Shown: in pieces, positions 1-6,482 of the stretch
Layout of the letters: each line of letters begins with the position of its first letter
How positions within the stretch are numbered: the stretch's first letter is position 1
DNA from: Deltaproteobacteria bacterium UBA6601
GTDB taxonomy: Bacteria > Myxococcota_A > UBA796 > UBA9615
Length of the DNA stretch: 18,557 bases
Assembly (NCBI GenBank): GCA_002433485.1
Contig: DJIF01000057.1
Location: 1-18,557, forward strand
Direction of reading: 5' to 3'
The notes under the pieces: generated by a model
What the model saw: the letters and a program-made list of their open reading frames with translations, nothing else
Told to the model about the DNA's origin: nothing
The model's database searches: none
Position numbers and translations under genes: made by a program

Positions 1-68
1 GAAACGGGATTCGAACCCGCGACCCTCAGCTTGGAAGGCTGATGCTCTACCAACTGAGCTATTCCCGC
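1..68 (-). tRNA. glyT: tRNA-Gly (anticodon TCC), 3' end cut by the window edge
   Basis: Read on the minus strand, the gene starts GCGGGAATAGCTCAGTTGGT, with a normal D-arm. The anticodon loop CTTCCAA gives anticodon TCC, and the T-arm carries GGTTCGAATCC. The last part of the acceptor stem, the discriminator base and any encoded CCA lie to the left of the window. It is the third tRNA of a minus-strand cluster after tRNA-Thr and tRNA-Tyr, the position glyT holds in the thrU-tyrU-glyT-thrT-tufB operon of many proteobacteria. It is probably co-transcribed from the promoter at 393-421. Confidence 0.95.
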
Positions 69-103
69 CTGACTTCCTATCTATCCTTTTCCTCTCGGAC
101 TGA

Positions 104-189
104 TGGTGGGGGGAGGAGGATTCGAACCTCCGTAGGCGTACGCCGGCGGATTTACAGTCCGCTCCCATTGACCGCTCGGGCATCCCCCC
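104..189 (-). tRNA. tyrU: tRNA-Tyr (anticodon GTA), CCA encoded
   Basis: The minus strand folds as a class II tRNA of 86 bases including CCA. The acceptor stem is GGGGGGA/TCCCCCC, the anticodon loop CTGTAAA gives GTA, and a long variable arm precedes a T-arm with GGTTCGAATCC. The 3' CCA is genomically encoded (TGG on the plus strand at 104-106). It sits 35 bases upstream of tRNA-Gly and 52 bases downstream of tRNA-Thr, which suggests a single processed transcript. Confidence 0.97.
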
Positions 190-241
190 GCTCAATCAGT
201 ACGAGTTGTGTTTCTGTCTTTCTGGTACCGGCTGGCTCAGG

Positions 242-317
242 TGGTGCTGGCGACAGGACTTGAACCCGTAACCTGCTGATTACAAATCAGCTGCTCTACC
301 AATTGAGCCACGCCAGC
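242..317 (-). tRNA. thrU: tRNA-Thr (anticodon TGT), CCA encoded
   Basis: The minus strand gives a 76-base class I tRNA with acceptor GCTGGCG/CGCCAGC, anticodon loop TTTGTAA (anticodon TGT) and T-loop GGTTCAAGTCC, ending in an encoded CCA (242-244). It is the first gene of the tRNA cluster and lies about 70 bases downstream of the predicted transcription start. Thr(TGT)-Tyr(GTA)-Gly(TCC) is the same order as E. coli thrU-tyrU-glyT. Confidence 0.97.
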
Positions 318-392
318 ATCATTCGGCCCTCCTGAGACCTAAGTCCTTCATTTGAGTGGAGTTCTTATTGAATTCTGAGGCTAGGGGGACGG

Positions 393-421
393 CTTTTACA
401 CGGGCTGGATGGGGGTGTCAA
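393..421 (-). promoter_or_regulatory. sigma70-type promoter of the tRNA operon
   Basis: On the minus strand a perfect -35 box TTGACA (416-421) is separated by exactly 17 bases from TAAAAG (393-398), which matches four of six -10 positions. The bases just downstream of the -10 are GC-rich (CCGTCCCCC), the discriminator type associated with stringent (ppGpp) control of stable-RNA promoters. Transcription would start near 386 and reach tRNA-Thr after a leader of about 70 bases. The promoter lies 29 bases beyond the stop of the upstream minus-strand gene, so the tRNAs need not depend on read-through. Confidence 0.75.
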
Positions 422-449
422 CCGGCTTTTAGCGTTTGTTCCTCAGGCC

Positions 450-1313
450 TCACCGATCTCCAGGCAGCGGTTCTAACTCCGCCCCTGCTGTATCAAACAG
501 CGAATCATCAACAGGACCCTCCGTCACAAAGCTCAATACCTCGGTTGTACTGAGCAAAATCCCATTGCGAATGAACTCCCGCCGAAACGGCACGATGAGT
601 CCCTTCCTGAGTTCTCGATAATCGCCGTAGCGATAAACAATGTCGCCGCCAGCCGAACGAAAGGCGACCTCGACCGGACGATAGCTGTTGGCATCCAGTT
701 CAAGCCGAGCAGTTTCGCTGCCGTCTGCGCCCTTACCCACCAGAATAAAACGGGAGTCACGACCGCTGCCCACCTTTCCGGCAAGCACCAGGGCAGCGTC
801 ACCGAGCATTTGCGGACCATCGGTAGCCAGCGCTAACGGTACCGAAAACAAGCGGAACGGCGAGAACTCTCCGAGGCGCGCCTCGACGGCTGCCAGCGAG
901 ATCTCATGAACTGCACCATCGACCAGCAGAAAGGCCGCGCCGTCACGGACAATGGTGGCGCTATCCCGACCCTTGCCTTCCGCAATCCGGATGTCCAGCC
1001 GACTGCGCTGGCCCGCACCCACCTGGACGAAGCGATGCAGCGCGGTCATCTTGCGACCGGAACTGCTCTCCTTGACCTTGCGCTGGAACACCACATCGAT
1101 CAACTCGGCCTGCTCCAAGGCCCGAGCGCCGCCACTACTACCGCCAAGGGCCCGGGACATCCGCTCGATGAGCACCCCCATCTCAGGCGCGCCGCCCAGC
1201 GCCTGGGAGGCTCCCAGCCAGGGCGGCAGCAGCAGGGCCAAACCCACAGCGAGTACGCCAGCGATAAAGCGAGAGCTCAACAGCACGATCTTCTCAAGCA
1301 GAGTCCGGACCAT
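450..1313 (-). CDS. secreted LolA-like / outer-membrane lipoprotein-sorting-like protein
   Basis: A 287-residue exported protein. The open frame extends to 1586, but that would overlap the divergent gene at 1375, and the extension (residues with many Arg and Cys) does not look like an export signal. The ATG at 1313 gives a clean signal peptide: MVRTLLEK, a hydrophobic core around residues 10-32, and probable cleavage after ASQA near residue 38. No strong Shine-Dalgarno precedes this ATG, so the start is not certain. The mature part has a regular beta pattern ending in a segment reading LDANSYRPVEVAFRSAGG, then YRYGDYRELRKGLIVPFRRE. This resembles LolA-fold proteins, in which a sugar- or lipid-like probe domain ends with 'dyr..dGl..P'. 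Function is inferred from fold style only; a periplasmic lipid- or lipoprotein-binding role is possible. It lies upstream of the tRNA operon and shares a 61-bp intergenic region with rqcH. Confidence 0.6.
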   Translation of the reverse strand: MVRTLLEKIVLLSSRFIAGVLAVGLALLLPPWLGASQALGGAPEMGVLIERMSRALGGSSGGARALEQAELIDVVFQRKVKESSSGRKMTALHRFVQVGAGQRSRLDIRIAEGKGRDSATIVRDGAAFLLVDGAVHEISLAAVEARLGEFSPFRLFSVPLALATDGPQMLGDAALVLAGKVGSGRDSRFILVGKGADGSETARLELDANSYRPVEVAFRSAGGDIVYRYGDYRELRKGLIVPFRREFIRNGILLSTTEVLSFVTEGPVDDSLFDTAGAELEPLPGDR

Positions 1314-1340
1314 CCGGAATCGGCGTAGGTTAACCTGAAT

Positions 1341-1360
1341 TTGCTCAACTTGCGGAGCAA
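1341..1360. repeat. small inverted repeat in the divergent promoter / rqcH leader
   Basis: TTGCTC (1341-1346) and GAGCAA (1355-1360) form 6-bp arms around an 8-base spacer, ending four bases before the GTGGAG ribosome site of the downstream gene. Just upstream is the 10-bp palindrome AGGTTAACCT (1327-1336). Either could be an operator or a leader hairpin in the short divergent region. No consensus for a known regulator was recognised. Confidence 0.3.
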
Positions 1361-1374
1361 CAAGTGGAGTCCCT

Positions 1375-2829
1375 TTGAGCCTGAGTCTAACTGAGATACA
1401 AGCGTTGCTGCCCTGGCTGCAAGAGCGCCTGGCCGGCGGGGCTCTGCAGGAAATCCGCCAGCCGGATCCCCTCAGCCTTAGCCTTAGCTTTCGGGTACCT
1501 GGCGAGACCCTACACCTGCTGCTGGCGACTGGGCCTGGGCGCTCCAGAGTCCACACCCTGACCCGGCCGCCACGCAACCCCATCACAGCCCAGGCCTTTC
1601 AAGGGCTGCTAAGAAAAGAGTTGAGGGGTAGCCTGCAAGCACTTGAGCTGATTCCCAACGACCGCGTCCTGCGGTTTTTAGTGCAGCGCAGAGACCAGCC
1701 ATCAAGGACCCTGATAGCCGAGCTCACCGACCGCCACGGAAACTTCTTTCTTCTCGATCAAGAGCAGCGGATCCTTGGCTCAGCCCGAGCCCCATGCAGC
1801 CCGACCCGGCCTCTCAACCGCCAGGACCGCTGGACTCGGCCACCATTGCATGAACCCAGGCCAGGACAGCGCTTCGCAGGATGTGACGGGGCCGAGCGGG
1901 ATCAAAAGATCCGTGAACACTACTTAAATTGGGAACAGCAGCAGTCCCTGGAAGCGCTCCGGCGCAAGCTACTCGGACCGCTGCGGGCAAGGACCAAAAC
2001 ACTGCGTAGGACCGCCCGCAAGCAACGCGCCGAAGCGGAGCGTGGCGACCGCGCGCACGGCTATCGGCGCGAAGCAGAGCTGTTGCAGAGCTCCTTCCAC
2101 CTCCTCGCCAAGGGTCTCAACGAACTTGAGGTCGTCGACTACCACCAGGACCCACCCGGCTCGGTCCGCATTGAGCTGAACCCTCGCCTAAGCCCCGGTG
2201 AGCAGATCCAGGCCCGCTACCAGCAGGCAAAACGAGCAGAACGCTCCGGGACCGTGGCCGGCCAGCGACTGCAACAAAGCGAAGCCGAGTTGGAAAGGCT
2301 CGAGGCTCTGATCGAGGCCTGCTGCGAGGCCACCGAAAAGCAGCAACTACAGCAGCTTGAGGGCAGGATCCCCGGAGGGCGACCTTCACAGCGACCAAAA
2401 CCGGCAGCAGGCAAAAGCAAGCCTGGCAAGAACAGCAGGCGACTACCCTACCTCAGCTACACCGACGGAAAAGGCAACGAGTACCGGGTCGGTAGAGGCG
2501 CTCGAGAGAACGATGAACTGACCTTTCGCCATAGCCGCGGCAACGACGTCTGGTTTCACGTTCGTGGACGCCCTGGGGCGCACGTAGTGTTGTGCCGACC
2601 GGGGCCATCGCCGAGCAGCGAGAGTCTGCTCATTGGCGCGCAGTTGGCCTTAGCTCACTCCCGCATCAAAGAAGGGGCCCGGGAAGAGGTTTCCTGGACT
2701 CGAGTGAAAGAACTCCGCAAGACCAAGGACCTGGGTCCCGGACGGGTATTGCTCAGATCGGAGAAGGTCTTGTGGGTCGAAGCCCGACGCGCAGAGCTCG
2801 ACGTTCTACAGCGGCTAAATGAGCACTGA
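1375..2829 (+). CDS. rqcH: RqcH/NFACT-family ribosome quality control protein
   Basis: A 484-residue member of the NFACT (FbpA/Rqc2/RqcH) family. In bacteria RqcH binds 50S subunits carrying stalled peptidyl-tRNA and recruits Ala-tRNA to add C-terminal alanine tails that mark the peptide for proteolysis. Seen here: an NFACT-N-like domain (about 1-140) including LLRKELRG and the Asp96-Arg97 pair in PNDRVLRF, the equivalent of the Asp-Arg motif needed for tRNA binding in B. subtilis RqcH; a long charged helical region (about 180-340); and an NFACT-R domain (about 357-484) with NDELTFRH, GNDVWFHVRGRPGAHVVL and a final LWVEARR segment. The start is TTG, chosen because GTGGAG sits 5 bases upstream and the N-terminus aligns with the family. 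Usual members have about 550-600 residues; the shortfall lies where the helix-hairpin-helix module normally sits, between NFACT-N and the coiled coil. It is divergent from the LolA-like gene and convergent with the next gene, with only 10 bases between stops. Confidence 0.9.
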   Translation: MSLSLTEIQALLPWLQERLAGGALQEIRQPDPLSLSLSFRVPGETLHLLLATGPGRSRVHTLTRPPRNPITAQAFQGLLRKELRGSLQALELIPNDRVLRFLVQRRDQPSRTLIAELTDRHGNFFLLDQEQRILGSARAPCSPTRPLNRQDRWTRPPLHEPRPGQRFAGCDGAERDQKIREHYLNWEQQQSLEALRRKLLGPLRARTKTLRRTARKQRAEAERGDRAHGYRREAELLQSSFHLLAKGLNELEVVDYHQDPPGSVRIELNPRLSPGEQIQARYQQAKRAERSGTVAGQRLQQSEAELERLEALIEACCEATEKQQLQQLEGRIPGGRPSQRPKPAAGKSKPGKNSRRLPYLSYTDGKGNEYRVGRGARENDELTFRHSRGNDVWFHVRGRPGAHVVLCRPGPSPSSESLLIGAQLALAHSRIKEGAREEVSWTRVKELRKTKDLGPGRVLLRSEKVLWVEARRAELDVLQRLNEH

Positions 2830-2839
2830 TTAAACTGAA

Positions 2840-5800
2840 CTAGTTGGTAAGCACCTTTACGGTCAAGTCGTAAGGACCGGTCGCCTCGCCTACGCCACCC
2901 ACCAAGATGATGTAGTCCCCAGGCGGTAGCGTGCCTTTCCAGACCGCTTCCTCCCCGGTCTCCTGAGCACGACCGCCGATATTGATGGCGCGGAAGGCGG
3001 TGGGATCATCGTCCTGCGGTACCTCATTGCTGTCCACATCGATGAAGGTCGAGTCAAAGAACGGTGCGCTGGTATCCGGGCCACCGACCATGGAGCCGAA
3101 ATTGGCTAGGTAGAAATTGGGACTTATGGCGAGGTTCTCAGCCTGACGCTGGCGAATCTGCGAGCTGAGATTCTCGGGCATCGTCTCGTCCACATCAGCG
3201 ATCCCATCCTGATCGTGATCGTAGTCACAAGCGTAGGTTGGATCTCCAGCAGTACCCGTCTCGGCGACATAGGCCGTATAGATGGGATCATTGATGAGGT
3301 TGCCTTGAGCAGCAACCCAGCTGGGCATTGCCTGCGGATAGAAAAACACATCCGGATCGGCGCATAGGCCATTGCTCAAGTTAGGACCAAAACCCCACAT
3401 TCCGTAATCCGCTGCATTTGGCACATCAGAAGCTAAAGCAACAGCGAGGAATGGATCACCAAAGCTGACCTCACCTTCGCCCGACGAGACCCGGCGGTCC
3501 ACCCAAATCGCGAGGTTGGTCGTAGAACTCAAGGTAAAGCCATAACGATCGGTGTCGGCTATCTCGGTAGACACCTCAACCATCGCGCTGTCATCATCAT
3601 CACCCACATCGCGGGCCACGCTGCCGCCCGCATCGTCATCATCTCCATCATCGTCGTCACCGGGCGGGTCCATGGGCTCAATGACGTCAAAGGACTCGGA
3701 GGGATCAATGACGCCAATGACATGACGCTGCTGGCCCTGAGGATCCAGGGGGCCGAGCTGACGCACGGTAGTGATCTTGGCGCCGTCGACGTTCTCAAGG
3801 GTCAGGCGTGGATTGGCCGGATCAGCATCACTTATGCGAATGACATTGGCCAGCAGATCGGTTCCCGCACCGGTCTGAATGAGCAGATAGTTCTCCGGCT
3901 GCTCCAGGCCACTTACCAGAACGACCCCAACCCCATAGTTACCGGCAACCGTACCGAAGAAATCCTCTTGCGGATGGAACAGCATGTAGTCGAGGTTCTC
4001 AGTACGGGTCAGTGCGGCCAGGTCCTCAGTGGGGCCAGCAGCATCAGTGCCCCCTTCATACGTGCGATTAAAGCCCCTCACGTTGTAGCCAAGCTGGAAG
4101 CCATTGGCACCCCACAGCTCGCCGGGGGCGGGATTGGTCGGGTCAGATACCACCGCGGTGGTTGAGGTCTCAAAGTTAGGGATATCAGTATCAAAGACCA
4201 ACTGACCGCCAACCTCATTGGTCATCCCCGAAACGGCCATAGCGGTGCCCCACTGCAGAGCAAACTCGGCGAACTCATCGACCTCGGTAATCGCCGTTAT
4301 CGTGTCGATCCCGCGAGTCGGCGAGCCAGCATCGTCAAGGATACGCTCTCCATCTGCATCCACCGAGTTCACGATCTGCCAGATCACATCATCGCCGTAG
4401 ATGTCATGGAGATAGCGGGCAAACAGGTATTGAGCCCCCCGATTGCCGAGATCCTCAAGGGAGTTATTAGAGATGAGCGGCATCAGGTACGAGGCGTCCT
4501 GATAGTCCCAGGCGTCCTGGTAGGCGATGGCACCAAAGCCGGTTACATCAGCGGCCAACAGACCCATGGCATCAAGCAGCCAATCTTCCTCAGCCACGGG
4601 ACGGCCCAGATCATCAGGGCTGGCAGGATCCAACAGGTCCTTACCTACCTCGCGGTGAGTGTTGTAGCTGATCAACTCCTGCAGAGCGACGGACAGCCGA
4701 CCGGCCACCTCGTAGTTTAGATAGCCATCCAGGAGGACTTGAGGGCCAGGGAAGTAGTTAATTGGGTTCGGCGCATAGAGGAAGATGGCTTCCTGCTGGT
4801 TGGAGTCCGGATTGAGCTGGGTGTGCTCAGCCCACAGGTCCACATCAGGGTCGGTAAAGGACTTCACCAATGGGCGCTCTTCACCGCTCTGCTCACCACC
4901 CTGGGTAAGCAGATTCACCTTGTGGCTGATCAGCACCGTGACCCGGCAGTCGCCGTCTACATCCGAGGGGAGACCAAACAGCGTGGTCAGCTTGGGATAG
5001 ATGTTGGTCTCCACGATGTCGACCACCTGCTCAAGATCACAGCTGTCAAAGCCAGCGGCCTCGCTGTACCAGGCGTAATCACCGCTCATATCAATATCGT
5101 CGGGGATTCCGTCCGGAACCGCCTGACCGGTGAGGTTGTCGAGATTGTCAGACGCAACATTGTCGCAGTCCGTGTCGGCCGCCATGGGGGTGGTCTGATC
5201 AACATAGATGGCGATGTTCTCGCCCAGAGCACGCAAGCGAGCCGCCACCACCTGACGTTCAGAGTCCTGATCAAGACTGTCGCGCATATAGATCGCTCGT
5301 GGATCACCGTTGACATCCGCTTGGACCAGAGCATCAGAGCTACAGAGTTCACGGCCCGCAGAGCCCTGAGCAGCAGCGCCTGCATGGGGCGCGAAACGCG
5401 CTGATGAGATGTCCGGACGCTGCGCTGCAACCGAGCGCAGCCGAAGATGCTGATGGCCATCGCCACCGCCACCCTCGCCCAGGTCCACCGGCTCATCGGT
5501 CCGGCGAATGGAGAAGCTGACCGGTTCTGGCTCAGGATTGACGAAGACCATCATGAACTGAGCCGAAAAGTCGGTGGGCTGGGGCGGGTCGTTCCCCTGG
5601 TAGTTCAGACAGGGCGGGGTGACCTCGGTGTTGCTGAGAGGCACCACCGAGCGGCCAGAGATCCACACCAACTCGTTGAGGTCACCGGGCTCACAGAAGG
5701 CCCCGAGGTCGGCTGTGTCCTGATTCTCCACATCGATACCGCCCTGCTCCGGCCAGGTTGCGCAAGGCTCGCTGACATTACCCTCAGGGTCTTCGACACA

Positions 5801-6292
5801 GAGGCGGAAGATGCCGGAATCAGTCTCCACAATGTTGGCAGTCGAGTTCCACTTCACCGATCCCTCGTGGTCCTCAATGGGCGGAGCTTCTTCGATGTCA
5901 GTAACAACCACCTCGTTGGAGGCCAGAGCAATACCAAACTCATCGACCAGTGCCGCCGGCTGAAAGGCAGAGGACTCGCCGGTAGTTCCGAACTCGGCGA
6001 TTACGGTGTAGCTGTCCGAGTCGCTGTCATTAACCCGGTAGGCAAAAGTCACAACCCCGGAGATCGGCGGCTCATTGGGCTCCACCGAGACCAGCTCGAT
6101 CCGCGGGGTACCAGGAGCGGGCGTGTCGTCGTCATCGTCGTCATCGACTCCGACCGCGTCATCATCGTCACCGCAGGTCCAGCAGAAGCTTGAGTCCGCT
6201 CCGCACTCGCAGCCACTCACCAACAACAACATGGACAGCAGCACCAGGAGCGCGAGGTGCTGACCGAGGACAGGGAAGCTGAGTCTGGACAT
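2840..6292 (-). CDS. large Asp-rich lipoprotein with a degenerate M30 (hyicolysin-like) peptidase domain
   Basis: A 1150-residue surface lipoprotein. A signal peptide ends in the lipobox LVSGC (Cys28), and GAGG lies about 8 bases before the ATG. After the cysteine comes a short Cys-rich stretch, then two poly-Asp runs (residues 42-45 and 50-56). About residues 400-720 resemble peptidase family M30: TTLFGLPSDVDGDCRVTVLI (about 436-455), then SVALQELISYNTHREV (534-549) where the zinc-binding HExxH is expected, then EEDWLLDAMGLLAADVTGFG where W..EG is expected, and a YLFARYLHDIYGDDV segment. Both zinc histidines appear replaced (QELIS) and the third ligand Glu is Asp, so it is probably not a working metallopeptidase. 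More Asp linkers (GDDDDG, GDDDDS) sit near residues 879-902. The C-terminus (GTLPPGDYIILVGG to the end) resembles a bacterial pre-peptidase C-terminal (PPC) beta domain. Probably an outer-membrane-anchored adhesion or binding protein, but its target is unknown. The fold assignment is from memory of family motifs. Confidence 0.7.
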   Translation of the reverse strand: MSRLSFPVLGQHLALLVLLSMLLLVSGCECGADSSFCWTCGDDDDAVGVDDDDDDDTPAPGTPRIELVSVEPNEPPISGVVTFAYRVNDSDSDSYTVIAEFGTTGESSAFQPAALVDEFGIALASNEVVVTDIEEAPPIEDHEGSVKWNSTANIVETDSGIFRLCVEDPEGNVSEPCATWPEQGGIDVENQDTADLGAFCEPGDLNELVWISGRSVVPLSNTEVTPPCLNYQGNDPPQPTDFSAQFMMVFVNPEPEPVSFSIRRTDEPVDLGEGGGGDGHQHLRLRSVAAQRPDISSARFAPHAGAAAQGSAGRELCSSDALVQADVNGDPRAIYMRDSLDQDSERQVVAARLRALGENIAIYVDQTTPMAADTDCDNVASDNLDNLTGQAVPDGIPDDIDMSGDYAWYSEAAGFDSCDLEQVVDIVETNIYPKLTTLFGLPSDVDGDCRVTVLISHKVNLLTQGGEQSGEERPLVKSFTDPDVDLWAEHTQLNPDSNQQEAIFLYAPNPINYFPGPQVLLDGYLNYEVAGRLSVALQELISYNTHREVGKDLLDPASPDDLGRPVAEEDWLLDAMGLLAADVTGFGAIAYQDAWDYQDASYLMPLISNNSLEDLGNRGAQYLFARYLHDIYGDDVIWQIVNSVDADGERILDDAGSPTRGIDTITAITEVDEFAEFALQWGTAMAVSGMTNEVGGQLVFDTDIPNFETSTTAVVSDPTNPAPGELWGANGFQLGYNVRGFNRTYEGGTDAAGPTEDLAALTRTENLDYMLFHPQEDFFGTVAGNYGVGVVLVSGLEQPENYLLIQTGAGTDLLANVIRISDADPANPRLTLENVDGAKITTVRQLGPLDPQGQQRHVIGVIDPSESFDVIEPMDPPGDDDDGDDDDAGGSVARDVGDDDDSAMVEVSTEIADTDRYGFTLSSTTNLAIWVDRRVSSGEGEVSFGDPFLAVALASDVPNAADYGMWGFGPNLSNGLCADPDVFFYPQAMPSWVAAQGNLINDPIYTAYVAETGTAGDPTYACDYDHDQDGIADVDETMPENLSSQIRQRQAENLAISPNFYLANFGSMVGGPDTSAPFFDSTFIDVDSNEVPQDDDPTAFRAINIGGRAQETGEEAVWKGTLPPGDYIILVGGVGEATGPYDLTVKVLTN
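3590..3658 (-). repeat. internal (GAY)n poly-Asp tracts
   Basis: On the coding (minus) strand there are three runs of four Asp codons: 3590-3601 (GDDDDS) and 3632-3643 plus 3647-3658 (DDDDGDDDD). GAT and GAC are mixed, so the DNA is an imperfect trinucleotide repeat rather than a pure microsatellite. The runs form an acidic linker between the M30-like and C-terminal parts of the lipoprotein. Confidence 0.85.
6125..6169 (-). repeat. N-terminal (GAY)n poly-Asp tracts next to the lipobox
   Basis: The coding strand has seven consecutive Asp codons (6125-6145) and four more (6158-6169), separated by AVGV. They encode an acidic tether 14-29 residues after the predicted lipidated Cys28. Mixed GAT/GAC codons argue for selection on the aspartates rather than recent slippage alone. 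Confidence 0.85.
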
Positions 6293-6372
6293 CGATGACC
6301 CTCAACGGTGTCGAAAAAAGGCCGGACAAATCGCCGTGATCTGCAGACAGAAGCCCCATTTTCGTGGCTCCG

Positions 6373-6402
6373 AGCCTATCACCCGGCATTTTTTTGTGTC
6401 AA
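6373..6402 (-). promoter_or_regulatory. predicted promoter of the large Asp-rich lipoprotein gene
   Basis: On the minus strand TTGACA (6397-6402) is followed, after 18 bases containing a run of seven A, by TAGGCT (6373-6378). A one-base shift gives a 17-base spacer with ATAGGC. The -35 is perfect and the -10 weak. The predicted start is about 75 bases before the ATG at 6292. The 190-bp gap between the two large genes therefore carries its own promoter and they are probably not a strict operon. Confidence 0.55.
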
Positions 6403-6468
6403 GAGAACCAGCTCTCCTAACAATCCAGATATCCCCTGTATTTTCAGACTCTTATCGGGTTATTTTCA

Positions 6469-6482
6469 GCCCTTGTTAGGGC
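6469..6482 (-). terminator. weak hairpin after the subtilisin-like gene
   Basis: On the minus strand GCCCT-AACA-AGGGC forms a 5-bp stem with a 4-base loop directly after the TAG stop at 6483-6485. No U-tract follows (the next bases are TGAAAATAAC), so intrinsic termination would be poor. It may act as a 3' end stabiliser or be chance. Confidence 0.3.

Noticed and set aside
17..317. Short plus-strand frames over the tRNA cluster
   Set aside because: They are the complement of structured tRNA genes.
1314..1586. 91-residue N-terminal extension of the LolA-like protein
   Set aside because: It would overlap the start of rqcH by over 200 bases, and it removes the signal peptide from the N-terminus.
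6293..6482. Possible small gene on the plus strand in the gap between the large genes (frame 6308-6592)
   Set aside because: No ribosome site or recognisable protein, and it runs into the antisense of the subtilisin-like gene. The region is better explained by a minus-strand promoter.
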